Source: Cellulophaga sp. 20_2_10 (GTDB taxonomy: Bacteria > Bacteroidota > Bacteroidia > Flavobacteriales > Flavobacteriaceae). Taken from it: a stretch of 64,000 nt of DNA. Made by a program: the position numbers and the translations under genes. The DNA lies in assembly GCF_023476645.1 (NCBI RefSeq), contig NZ_JAMCOJ010000006.1:107129-171128 (forward strand). The letters run 5' to 3'. Every line of letters starts with the position of its first letter. Position 1 is the stretch's first letter. Positions 52,123-60,307 of this stretch are shown here, in pieces. Below the pieces are notes generated by a model. It was not told the origin of the DNA, searched no databases, and saw nothing but the letters and a program-made list of their open reading frames with translations.

Positions 52123-53544
52123 TTACTTGCTATCTTCTTTTTTTGATGCTTCAGCCTCTACTGCAGCAGTTTCCACATCTTTTCCTTTTAAGTACTCTGG
52201 CAATTGCATACCAGCCATATTAAACATTTCTTGCAATGGCGGCACCGATTTATACATCCCAGAGATAAAGTTTGCTGTAGAGCTTTTACCATCTGCTGAA
52301 TTTGCGCCAGAATCCCAAACAGTTACCTTATCAATCTTAATATTCTTAATAGCTTCAGCTTGCGTTTTAACCAATTCCGGTAATTTATCTGCAACTAATA
52401 ACAATACAGCATCTTTAGGACTATCTCCTGCTGCTTTCACAATCTGATCTAAACCTTGTGCTTGTTTTGTAAGAATCTCTAATATACCCTGAGCTTCTGC
52501 TTGCGCCTTAAATAATATTGCATCTGCATCACCTTTTGCAATACGTCTTGTACGTTCCGCATCTGCCTCTGCATCTATCTCTACTTTTTTCTTATCTATT
52601 TCTGCAGGAACAACAATATCTGCCATTTGTGAGCTACGAACACGTTCTGCCCTTGCCATTTCTGCCATTTGTTCTGCTGCATAAGATTCTTCTAATGCTT
52701 TTGCTGTTTGTACTTTTTCTGATGCAATCGCTGTACGTTCTGCTTCTGCCTCTCTTTGACGACGTAAAGAATCTGAATTTGCTACATTAATTTTCGCAAT
52801 ATTCTCACCTTCTACCGCCTGTGCATTTGCTGCCGCTACTTGTGTACGCTCATCTTGCACAGCATTAGCCTCACCAATAGAACCATCTCTTGTTTTTTCT
52901 GCAACAGATTTACGTGCTGCGTTAATTGCATGTGCAGCTGCTTCTTTACCTAGAGCTTCAATATACCCAGACTCATCAACAATATCTGTAATGTTTACAT
53001 TGATTAATTTTAAACCAACTTTCTTTAACTCCGTTTCTACACTTTGAGAAATGTTCGTTAAAAACTTATCTCTATCATTATTAATTTCTTCTATATCCAT
53101 AGAAGCAACTACTAAACGTAATTGACCAAAAATAATCTCTTGTGCTAAATCTTGAATTTGACTTTGACCTAAACCTAATAAACGCTCAGCAGCATTTTGC
53201 ATAATTCCAGGTTCAGTAGAAACACCAATAGTAAATCTAGAAGGCACGTTTACACGAATATTTTGCTTACTTAAGGCATTTACCAAATTAACCTCTATAG
53301 AAATAGGTGTTAAATCTAAAAATTGATAATCCTGTACAACTGGCCAGATAAAAGCAGCTCCACCGTGGATACATTTGGCAGAATTACCGCCTCCTACTTT
53401 ACCGTAAACAACCAAAATCCTATCTGAAGGACAACGCTTATATCTACGTATAAAAGAGATAATAATTACAAAAAAGAACAAAATGGCAACTGCAATAGCT
53501 ATTAAGCTAGCATTACCACCCAGCTGTAGGGGTAAAAAATTCAT
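52123..53544 (-). CDS. Flotillin family protein
   Basis: 473 residues. One N-terminal membrane helix (LIAIAVAILFFFVIIISFI), then an SPFH/band 7 domain (LDLTPISIEVNLVNALSKQNIRVNVPSRFTIGVST), then the flotillin coiled coil with repeated Glu-Ala segments (REAEAERTAIASEKVQTAKALEESYAAEQMAEMARAER, EIDAEADAERTRRIAKGDADA). Flotillins organise membrane domains. The N-terminal start is 4 bases after the NfeD-like gene, the usual pairing (YuaF-YuaG type). Surprisingly placed between the biotin genes. Confidence 0.9.
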   Translation of the reverse strand: MNFLPLQLGGNASLIAIAVAILFFFVIIISFIRRYKRCPSDRILVVYGKVGGGNSAKCIHGGAAFIWPVVQDYQFLDLTPISIEVNLVNALSKQNIRVNVPSRFTIGVSTEPGIMQNAAERLLGLGQSQIQDLAQEIIFGQLRLVVASMDIEEINNDRDKFLTNISQSVETELKKVGLKLINVNITDIVDESGYIEALGKEAAAHAINAARKSVAEKTRDGSIGEANAVQDERTQVAAANAQAVEGENIAKINVANSDSLRRQREAEAERTAIASEKVQTAKALEESYAAEQMAEMARAERVRSSQMADIVVPAEIDKKKVEIDAEADAERTRRIAKGDADAILFKAQAEAQGILEILTKQAQGLDQIVKAAGDSPKDAVLLLVADKLPELVKTQAEAIKNIKIDKVTVWDSGANSADGKSSTANFISGMYKSVPPLQEMFNMAGMQLPEYLKGKDVETAAVEAEASKKEDSK

Positions 53545-53548
53545 ATGG

Positions 53549-54127
53549 TTATTTATTTAATAGTTCAACAATTAATATTCCGTTATCTGTAACGTCTTTT
53601 ACCTTAACAACATTGCCTTGAGTAAGGTTTATATTTTCATCTGTAAGCGCTTCTAACTCCCTTAAAGAACCCTGCACATTAATACTAACTTTCCCTATAA
53701 AAGCCCTGCTTGCCCCTATAGTTAAATAGACCTCGCCAACTTGGTTAAGCGCATTTTTTATATGTAAAGTACCACTACTCTGTAATTTACTTAAATAGTA
53801 AAACAATGCCGCCATAGACACCATCATTAATAAACCGCAGATAATAGAAATTAGTATCGTTAAAATTATAGAAAAGCCTGCTTCTATACAAGCAACGCCC
53901 GTCCAACCAAAAATGGCAAAAAAACCAGATAAGTTTTTTATAGATAAAAATTGAAATCCGACTCCTGAATCCCCTTCTACTTCTGCATCTACATCACCAT
54001 CAAAATCATCTGCATCACCGCCGATTAAACTTAATAATAAAAAGATAACCAGAACAACAGAGCCAATTAAGGCAATACTCCAGTAGATTTTTGGAAACAA
54101 TTCCAAGCTTGCATACCACTCTCCCAT
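53549..54127 (-). CDS. NfeD-like membrane protein (YuaF type)
   Basis: 192 residues. Membrane helices at about 15-37, 70-85, 88-115, then a C-terminal OB-fold domain (ALNQVGEVYLTIGASRAFIGKVSINVQGSLRELEALTDENINLTQGNVVKVKDVTDNGILIVEL). That is the layout of short NfeD proteins that pair with flotillins. The acidic loop GGDADDFDGDVDAEVEGDSG faces the periplasm or cytoplasm. The flotillin gene starts 4 bases after it. Confidence 0.82.
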   Translation of the reverse strand: MGEWYASLELFPKIYWSIALIGSVVLVIFLLLSLIGGDADDFDGDVDAEVEGDSGVGFQFLSIKNLSGFFAIFGWTGVACIEAGFSIILTILISIICGLLMMVSMAALFYYLSKLQSSGTLHIKNALNQVGEVYLTIGASRAFIGKVSINVQGSLRELEALTDENINLTQGNVVKVKDVTDNGILIVELLNK

Positions 54128-54188
54128 AAATAAAAATTTAGTTTGGTTTGTGAAAGATAGTAAAATGCAGCTTAGCTAAAGGCCTGTT

Positions 54189-55343
54189 TTAAAAAGTTTT
54201 TTGCAATAAAATACTTACAGCGTTGCCTCCAAAGCCAACAGCATTTACGAGCACCCTTTTTATGCTTTTTGGAGTTTCTGTATAGTGTACAAAAGGAACT
54301 TTAATAAACTCCTGTTTTTGCAACATTGCTACCGCCAGCTCTATACTTAACATACCTGAAGCGCCAAAAGAATGACCTATCTTCCACTTATTTGTAGTCA
54401 AAGCGGGGGTTTTGTTACAAAAAACTTTTTTTATTGCTTCAATTTCTGACAAATCTCCTTTAATTGTTCCAGGCGCATGCATTACAATAACATCTACCTC
54501 ATCTGGATGTACACCTTCTAAAGCCATTTTCATAGAACGTTGAAAACATACCGCATCAGAAGAAATAGAAATATTATGTTTTAATACCTCTGTAGCATAA
54601 CCAACTCCTATAATTTCTGCCAAAGCATTAGTTGCATTACTATTTTCTATACCAATTACTGCTGCACCTTCACCCAAAACCATCGTATTTTGATCCTTTT
54701 CTAAATCAAAAGCTTTACAAGGATATGCTCCTGTACCTCTGGCGTAAATTTTTAAAGCTTTCATTTGCGCAATGGTAAAAGGCGTTAAAGGAGCCTCACT
54801 ACCACCCACTAAAAACTTATTTGCCATTCCACTTTTTACCCAAGCAATACCATTTAACAGAGAATGTAAGGCCGTTGAGCACGTAATAGAATGTGATATT
54901 TCTGGTCCTTGAGTTTGCAGATCGTGCGCAACCCAAGAAGAAATATTACCTAATGTAGTTGTTGGTGATGACAAGGTTGATACTTTATCTTTTTCTAAAA
55001 ATTCTGCGTGATATTTTTCAAACAAAGCTGTAGCTCCCCGTGATGACCCAAAATTTACGCCAAAATTATCTTTCGCCGACCAACCTGCCTGCTCTAATGC
55101 TTTTCTTGAAGCATACATTGCAAACAATACAGTATCATCTAAACTTTTATATTTTAAGTCAGAGTTTTTTAGCGCTTCAATTTCTTGCTTCGCCTCATCA
55201 CTTAAACTAGCAACCCAACTTTTTTGATTGCCTATATTTTTTTCTTGCAGTAAATGTGCATCACTTTTATAACTCTCCCAAACCTGATCTAAAGAAGTTC
55301 CTAAAGGAGAAATAGATGCTAATGCCGTAATGTAAATACTCAT
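54189..55343 (-). CDS. Beta-ketoacyl synthase in the biotin cluster
   Basis: 384 residues. Thiolase-fold ketosynthase with intact catalytic triad: Cys155 in SITCSTALHS, His289 in DVIVMHAPGT, His324 in KWKIGHSFGASG (Lys321 nearby). This matches FabF/KAS I-II rather than FabH. The N-terminal glycine motif FGSSRGATALFEKY is present. It starts 2 bases after bioA ends, so translation is coupled to biotin genes. No bioC, bioH or bioG is in the window; a role in making the pimeloyl chain is a reasonable guess. Substrate unknown. Confidence 0.85.
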   Translation of the reverse strand: MSIYITALASISPLGTSLDQVWESYKSDAHLLQEKNIGNQKSWVASLSDEAKQEIEALKNSDLKYKSLDDTVLFAMYASRKALEQAGWSAKDNFGVNFGSSRGATALFEKYHAEFLEKDKVSTLSSPTTTLGNISSWVAHDLQTQGPEISHSITCSTALHSLLNGIAWVKSGMANKFLVGGSEAPLTPFTIAQMKALKIYARGTGAYPCKAFDLEKDQNTMVLGEGAAVIGIENSNATNALAEIIGVGYATEVLKHNISISSDAVCFQRSMKMALEGVHPDEVDVIVMHAPGTIKGDLSEIEAIKKVFCNKTPALTTNKWKIGHSFGASGMLSIELAVAMLQKQEFIKVPFVHYTETPKSIKRVLVNAVGFGGNAVSILLQKTF

Positions 55344-55345
55344 AC

Positions 55346-56611
55346 CTAAACTATTTCTAGTGCTTCTTTAATTGAATTGTATATTTTTTGAAGCTGCTCA
55401 TCTGTTGTTACGTATGGCGCCAAAATATAAATGGTATTTCCTAAGGGACGTAAAAACACTCCAGAATCCATAAAATGCTTAAATAATTTATCTCTTAAAT
55501 TACCATAGCGTTCCATTTTTATATTCAGATCCAATGCATAAATAACACCTAATTGTCTTGTATTATTTACTTTAGGGTGATCCTTAACCTCTTCATTAAA
55601 TTGTTTATGAGACGCTATTATTCTAGAAATATTAGATTGCATTTCCGAAGACTGAAGTAACTCTAAACCTGCTAATGCAGCAGTACAAGCCAAGGGGTTT
55701 GCAGTATAGGTATGCCCATGAAATAATCCTTTAGAGATATCATCATCATAAAAAGCATCATAAACTTGTTTTGTGCAACTAGTTGCTGCCATTGGCACTA
55801 AGCCTGCTGTTAATGCCTTAGACACACACATAACATCTGGCTTTACATCTATATAATCAGATGCAAAAAACTTACCTGTTTTACCAAAGCTAGTCATTAC
55901 CTCATCTGCTACTAAAAGTACATGGTGTTTTTTTAAGGCTGATAAAATTTTATTTAAACCAGCTGCATTATGCATTTTCATAGCTGCTGCTCCTTGTACA
56001 AGAGGCTCGTACACAAAACCTGCAATAGCCTTTTCTTTTACCAATGCTTCAATCTGCAATAAAATAGCATCAATATTATCTTCTGTAGGTACTGGAATGC
56101 GCTCTACATCAATAAAAAATTCTTCAAAAGGACCATTATAAACAGACAAACTTGAGACAGACATTGCACCAAAAGTATCTCCGTGAAATCCATCTTCAAA
56201 AGCCAACATTACATTACGCTTTTCTCCTTTATTAAAATGATATTGCAATGCCATTTTAATTCCTATCTCTACCGAAGTAGAACCATTATCCGAGAAAAAC
56301 AACTTCTCTTGATTGTGAGGCAATATTTTTATTAACTCTTCAGACAACTCTATAGCCGGCTTGTGTGTAAAACCACTAAACACAACCTGATCTAATTGTT
56401 GCATTTGCGCCTGAACTTTTTCTAAAATATAACCATTACAATGTCCGTATACAGATGTATACCAAGAAGATATTCCGTCTATATATTCCTTACCCTCATC
56501 ATCTGTTAACACGGCCCCTTTAGCTTTTACAATTGGCAACATTGTGCTATGTAATTTATGCTGAGTTAACGGGTGCCACAAGTGTTTTTTATCTCTCTCT
56601 GTAAGATTCAT
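55346..56611 (-). CDS. bioA: Adenosylmethionine-8-amino-7-oxononanoate aminotransferase
   Basis: About 421 residues from ATG 56611 (MNLTERDKKHLWHPLTQHK), where similarity to the family begins; an ATG at 56650 would add 13 residues without family resemblance. Class III PLP aminotransferase: YGHCNGY, FSDNGSTSVEIGIKMALQY, FEDGFHGDTFGAMSVS, VADEVMTSFGKTGKFFA, and the PLP lysine in CVSKALTAGL. It converts KAPA to DAPA with SAM as donor, the second late step of biotin synthesis. It has a -7 box upstream (56721-56728). Confidence 0.95.
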   Translation of the reverse strand: MNLTERDKKHLWHPLTQHKLHSTMLPIVKAKGAVLTDDEGKEYIDGISSWYTSVYGHCNGYILEKVQAQMQQLDQVVFSGFTHKPAIELSEELIKILPHNQEKLFFSDNGSTSVEIGIKMALQYHFNKGEKRNVMLAFEDGFHGDTFGAMSVSSLSVYNGPFEEFFIDVERIPVPTEDNIDAILLQIEALVKEKAIAGFVYEPLVQGAAAMKMHNAAGLNKILSALKKHHVLLVADEVMTSFGKTGKFFASDYIDVKPDVMCVSKALTAGLVPMAATSCTKQVYDAFYDDDISKGLFHGHTYTANPLACTAALAGLELLQSSEMQSNISRIIASHKQFNEEVKDHPKVNNTRQLGVIYALDLNIKMERYGNLRDKLFKHFMDSGVFLRPLGNTIYILAPYVTTDEQLQKIYNSIKEALEIV

Positions 56612-56720
56612 AAGCTGTATGCCATCCTTTTCTGTTAGGATTTCTAGCATTTAATTTATTAGTAGATTTCTAAATGCGCTATACTGTTTTTACACTTCAC
56701 AAATAGTTTTTATTTTTTGA

Positions 56721-56728
56721 CAAAGATA
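56721..56728 (-). promoter_or_regulatory. -7 promoter box upstream of bioA
   Basis: TATCTTTG on the minus strand, in the 94-base gap between bioD and bioA, suggesting an internal promoter. Confidence 0.5.
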
Positions 56729-56744
56729 CAAACCAACCTAGATT

Positions 56745-57359
56745 TTACAGGTTATCTCTAAACAAATCTGCATATTCTTTTATAACATTTTTATCAAAAT
56801 ATGGTTCTTCTTCTATACGACCAATAAGCTTTGCATTTGTTTTAGACAGTATAATACTTTCTGTTGTTTTATGTTCTTCTCCGCTAAAAATTATAGACAC
56901 TTTAAAACCACGTTCTTCTAAATAATTTACAGTTAATAAGGTATGGTTTATGCTACCCAAATAATGCCTAGAAACTACTACAACTTGGTAGCTAGGATCT
57001 ATAATATCTATTATTGTATCATTATTATTTAAAGGAACCAACAAACCACCAGCACCTTCTATAACCAAGTGATTATTTGTTTTGGGGGCAACTATCTTAT
57101 CTACCTCTATAACCACACCATCTATTTCTGCTGCGGCATGCGGACTCATAGGTGTTTGTAATGCGTAACTATTTTTATGTATCACGGTTTTAGAGTTAGA
57201 AATAAAATCTGCTATTTTATGACTATCTGATGCATCTAAATCTCCGGCTTGTATTGGTTTCCAATAATCTGCTTTTAATGCTTCAGTTAGTATTGCAGAA
57301 ACAACCGTTTTACCAACTTCTGTAGATATACCCGTTACAAATATTTGTTTTGCTTTCAT
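56745..57359 (-). CDS. bioD: Dethiobiotin synthetase
   Basis: 204 residues. P-loop variant GISTEVGKTVVSAILTEAL at residues 10-28, DxSDSHKIADFISN, SPHAAAEIDG, VIEGAGGLLVPLNNN and VVVSRHYLGSINHTLLTV are all typical of BioD. It uses CO2 and ATP to close the ureido ring of dethiobiotin. It begins 12 bases after the DUF2007 gene and is followed by bioA. Confidence 0.94.
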   Translation of the reverse strand: MKAKQIFVTGISTEVGKTVVSAILTEALKADYWKPIQAGDLDASDSHKIADFISNSKTVIHKNSYALQTPMSPHAAAEIDGVVIEVDKIVAPKTNNHLVIEGAGGLLVPLNNNDTIIDIIDPSYQVVVVSRHYLGSINHTLLTVNYLEERGFKVSIIFSGEEHKTTESIILSKTNAKLIGRIEEEPYFDKNVIKEYADLFRDNL

Positions 57360-57371
57360 CTAATTACGTAT

Positions 57372-57746
57372 TTAAGAAACTATATTACAGTTAAAACAAC
57401 GAAACTTTCGTTTTTCAAAAAAAGGAAACAATCTATAAAAAATTCCATTTCCCGAATAATACCCTTCTAGCTTTTCTGCTTTGCAATTTGGGCAGATTAA
57501 AGGCTGTCCGTTATCACCTACTGCATAGCTTCTAATTTCATTATAAATTTTTATTGCTTTGTCTTTATCTTCATTTAAAACCAAAATCTTAATTCCGCCA
57601 ATTGCATTGCTAATTAATGGGTCTGAGTTGACTGTATTTTCATCCTTTAAAAAAACCTCAATCCCTTCTGACTCTAACCTACCTTTTATTATAACAGTAT
57701 CTGCTAAATACTCAAATGCTGCTAACCTGTAAAATTTTTGACTCAT
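57372..57746 (-). CDS. DUF2007 protein with zinc ribbon
   Basis: 124 residues. N-terminal ferredoxin-like DUF2007 domain (AAFEYLADTVIIKGRLESEGIEVFLKDENTVNSDPL) and a C-terminal pair of cysteine motifs (CPNC near 90 and CFNC near 119) forming a zinc ribbon. Family members are called putative signal transducers and have no defined role. The ATG overlaps the bioF stop by 4 bases (ATGA), so it is tightly coupled to biotin synthesis, a conserved link worth noting. Confidence 0.8.
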   Translation of the reverse strand: MSQKFYRLAAFEYLADTVIIKGRLESEGIEVFLKDENTVNSDPLISNAIGGIKILVLNEDKDKAIKIYNEIRSYAVGDNGQPLICPNCKAEKLEGYYSGNGIFYRLFPFFEKRKFRCFNCNIVS

Positions 57747-58903
57747 TCTTTTAAATTTTTATGCAAAACAGTTAGTACTTTTTCTATTTCTTGAGGAGTA
57801 TTGTAGGCGTGTAAACAAAAACGCAAACGTTCTTGACCCACTGGCACTGTTGGTGATAATATTGCTTTTACGCTAAACCCGTTTTCTTCAAGCTTTTTTG
57901 CAATGCTTTTAACTTTTGCATTACCAGATACTAAACAACATTGTATAGCCGAATTACTTGGTATAAAATATTCTTTTAAGTTGTACTTATCAACTTCATT
58001 CTTAAAAAGACCTACTGCATTTTCCAAAAGTTGCTGCTGCATTTTACCTTCTTTACTTTCTAAAAAGTAGTACGACTGTAAAATTGTAGCTACACTATGC
58101 GGCGCTAATGCCGTTGTATATATAAAACTACGTGAAAAATTAATCAGGAATGTTTTTAAGTCAGTACTCCCTAATATAGCTGCACCGTGACAACCTAAGG
58201 CTTTACCAAAAGTTAGTATACGAGCAAAAACCAAGTCCGTTAACTTTTGCTGCTGAACCAAACCCTCGCCATAATCACCAAAAACACCAACAGCGTGTGC
58301 TTCATCTACCACAAAAAAAAGCTTATGTTCTTTACAGAATAGTGCCATTTCTTTTAAATTTGAGGAATCACCATCCATAGAAAAAACAGATTCTGTTACT
58401 ACATAAATAGTTGCTTCTTTATCTTTAATTGTGGCTGAATGTCTTTCTACTAAATTTTCTAAATCAGCAATACTGTTGTGCTTAAATTTATATGCCTTGG
58501 CATTACTCATTGCAATACCGTCTCTTATGCTAGCGTGTATAAATTCGTCATAAAAAACCAAATCTCCACGTTGCGGAACAGCGCTAAAAAATCCAATATT
58601 AGCGTCATAACCAGAGTTATATACTATTGCTGCTTTAGATTGATGAAATAACGCCAATTTAGACTCTAGCTCATCGTATAAATAATGATTCCCAGAAAGT
58701 AATCTAGAGCCAGTTGCTCCATTTTTAAAAAAACTCCGATCTACTAAATATTGATGCGTAGCGTTAAAGATTGAAGCATTCCCAGAAAAACCCAAATAAT
58801 CGTTAGAAGAAAAATCTATTAATTGCTTAGACACAGGCAATGTACGTAATGACATATTCTGTTGCCTTTCTTCTAATTTTTTTTGAAGTTTTTCTGGTAG
58901 CAT
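57743..58903 (-). CDS. bioF: 8-amino-7-oxononanoate synthase
   Basis: About 386 residues from ATG 58903 (MLPEKLQKKLEERQQN). Alpha-oxoamine synthase family: SSNDYLGFSG, GATGSRLLSGNHYLYDELESKLA, VYNSGYDANIGFFSAV, FVVDEAHAVGVFGDYGEG, PLP lysine in LTFGKALGCHGAAILG. It condenses pimeloyl-ACP (or CoA) with alanine. The frame runs to TTG 58918, but the -7 box TATCTTTG (58908-58915) is immediately before ATG 58903, so the real start is that ATG, only 4 bases after the box. First gene of the biotin operon. Confidence 0.95.
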   Translation of the reverse strand: MLPEKLQKKLEERQQNMSLRTLPVSKQLIDFSSNDYLGFSGNASIFNATHQYLVDRSFFKNGATGSRLLSGNHYLYDELESKLALFHQSKAAIVYNSGYDANIGFFSAVPQRGDLVFYDEFIHASIRDGIAMSNAKAYKFKHNSIADLENLVERHSATIKDKEATIYVVTESVFSMDGDSSNLKEMALFCKEHKLFFVVDEAHAVGVFGDYGEGLVQQQKLTDLVFARILTFGKALGCHGAAILGSTDLKTFLINFSRSFIYTTALAPHSVATILQSYYFLESKEGKMQQQLLENAVGLFKNEVDKYNLKEYFIPSNSAIQCCLVSGNAKVKSIAKKLEENGFSVKAILSPTVPVGQERLRFCLHAYNTPQEIEKVLTVLHKNLKE

Positions 58904-58907
58904 TTGG

Positions 58908-58915
58908 CAAAGATA
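58908..58915 (-). promoter_or_regulatory. -7 promoter box for the biotin operon
   Basis: TATCTTTG on the minus strand ends 4 bases before ATG 58903, predicting a leaderless bioF mRNA. The inverted-repeat operator (58948-58997) lies 33 bases further upstream. Confidence 0.6.
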
Positions 58916-58947
58916 CAAAGAGCTGGTTTTTAAAATAAAATTAAAAA

Positions 58948-58997
58948 ATTATTGTTTTTCAATAATTTTCATATATTTGTTATCGAAAAACAATAAT
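58948..58997. promoter_or_regulatory. Large inverted-repeat operator around the DUF2975 promoter
   Basis: Left arm 58948-58965 (ATTATTGTTTTTCAATAA) and right arm 58980-58997 (TTATCGAAAAACAATAAT) are inverted copies with 17 of 18 positions matching, 14 bases apart. They bracket the -7 box TATATTTG (58972-58979). A dimeric HTH protein bound here would block the promoter; the likely binder is the HTH protein encoded at 59513. Confidence 0.6.
58972..58979 (+). promoter_or_regulatory. -7 promoter box for DUF2975-HTH
   Basis: TATATTTG between the two operator arms, 29 bases upstream of the DUF2975 ATG. Confidence 0.65.
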
Positions 58998-59008
58998 AAA
59001 TAAACATT

Positions 59009-59509
59009 ATGAAGAAAACTATTTTATTTAAAACCCTAATAGATATCCTATTTTTTTGCTTATGCTTAACGTCCATAAGTGCATTCTTAGTAGTACCCTT
59101 AGGTTTAGGCTCCATAAATATGGATAACCAAATTGCTGAAAATTGGAATCTGTTTTCAATATTAATTATTGGTTTATCTATAATTAGTTACGCACTACTT
59201 ATTATAGGCATCTATTTTTTGAGAAAAGTAGCTAGATTGATGCTTAACGAGAGATATTTTCAAAAAAACATTTCGTTATTTCTAAAAAAATCAGGTAATT
59301 ATCTGATTATGTCTTCAATAGCCTCTATTCTAATGCTTCTAATTGCATTTGCAAGGAAAATTTTATTTAGCCAGACCATAGAGCTACTTTATGATAGCGA
59401 CAAAGTTTTAATTCTATTTATTTTAATAATTGGTTTCTTTTTTAACATACAAGCTTCTATAATAAAACAATCTATAAGCTTAAAACAAGAAAACGACTTA
59501 ACCATATAA
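59009..59509 (+). CDS. DUF2975 membrane protein
   Basis: 166 residues with four membrane helices (about 9-31, 46-68, 93-113, 127-148), the layout of DUF2975. Basic loop residues (LNERYFQKNISLFLKKSGNY) lie between helices 2 and 3. The HTH gene follows after 3 bases; DUF2975 is commonly paired with a small Cro/CI-type regulator, as here. Role unknown, perhaps membrane sequestration of the regulator or stress response. The promoter lies inside an inverted-repeat operator. Confidence 0.85.
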   Translation: MKKTILFKTLIDILFFCLCLTSISAFLVVPLGLGSINMDNQIAENWNLFSILIIGLSIISYALLIIGIYFLRKVARLMLNERYFQKNISLFLKKSGNYLIMSSIASILMLLIAFARKILFSQTIELLYDSDKVLILFILIIGFFFNIQASIIKQSISLKQENDLTI

Positions 59510-59512
59510 ACT

Positions 59513-59725
59513 ATGCCAATTATTGTAAACCTAGATGTAATATTGGCTGAACGAAACATAAAAAGTAAAGAATTAGCTAAAATCATTAATATTACAGAAG
59601 CAAACTTATCTATTTTAAAATCTGGCAAAGCAAAAGCAATTCGTTTTTCAACTTTAGAAGCCATTTGTGAAGCATTATCTTGCCAACCATCAGATATATT
59701 AGAATATGTAAAAGAAAAAGAATAA
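59513..59725 (+). CDS. Cro/CI-type HTH regulator (YozG-like)
   Basis: 70 residues, a complete single HTH_26/XRE domain: IVNLDVILAERNIKSKELAKIINITEANLSILKSGKAKAIRFSTLEAICEALSCQPSDILEY. Such tiny repressors form dimers on palindromes. It is 3 bases downstream of DUF2975 and probably represses the operon through the inverted repeats at 58948-58997. Effect on the divergent bioF promoter is possible because one arm lies close to it. Confidence 0.9.
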   Translation: MPIIVNLDVILAERNIKSKELAKIINITEANLSILKSGKAKAIRFSTLEAICEALSCQPSDILEYVKEKE

Positions 59726-59828
59726 ATTTAACCCACTGACGTTTTATGTAAACATTGGTTATACTTTTTTTTATAAAAAAGCTATAACTCCAATACTAAC
59801 ATTTGTCTAATAAATTAAACCCAAAATA

Positions 59829-60266
59829 ATGAAAACCCTATTTTTTACAATCCTACTTATTATTTCTACTTACGCAAGTGCACAAGAAATAAACAGCGAC
59901 CTTAAAAGTGCTTTAGAGAGTGATAATGTTACTGAACTTAAAAAGCACCTAACAGCTAAAGACTTAGACAAGTGTTACAAGCTAGATGATACCGAATATA
60001 GTGTACTAACGTTATCTATAAAACTTAACGCAAAATCTTGCTTTACAGAGCTAATAGCACAAAATGCTAGCGTAGAAAAAACGTGCAACAACAAAACTCC
60101 TTTTATGTATGCTGCTAAATACAACAGGTTGGCAATGGCAAAAGACCTTGTTAAAGCAGGTGTACAAATTAGAGTTAGAAACAGTGACAAGCAATCTGCT
60201 TTAGATTTTGCTAAAAAATATGAAAGAAAAGAATTTATAGCATACATAAAATCTTTTAATCAATAA
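59829..60266 (+). CDS. Secreted ankyrin-repeat protein
   Basis: 145 residues with signal peptide (to about YASAQ, residue 19). Three ankyrin-like repeats: DNVTELKKHLTAKDLDKCYKLDDTEYSVLTLSIKLNAKSCFTELIAQ, NKTPFMYAAKYNRLAMAKDLVKAGVQ, SDKQSALDFAKKYERKEFIAYI. The conserved TPFMYAAKYNRLAMAKDLVKAG is typical. Exported proteins of this type mediate protein contacts in the periplasm. It is 41 bases upstream of the C1 peptidase gene and may be cotranscribed with it. Confidence 0.8.
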   Translation: MKTLFFTILLIISTYASAQEINSDLKSALESDNVTELKKHLTAKDLDKCYKLDDTEYSVLTLSIKLNAKSCFTELIAQNASVEKTCNNKTPFMYAAKYNRLAMAKDLVKAGVQIRVRNSDKQSALDFAKKYERKEFIAYIKSFNQ

Positions 60267-60307
60267 AATACACGCTAACCGCAAAGCAATAATTAATTAA
60301 GAACACT

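Noticed and set aside
52017..58947. BirA-type operator in the biotin genes
   Set aside because: No clear palindromic biotin operator was found near the bioF, bioA or bioB promoters.
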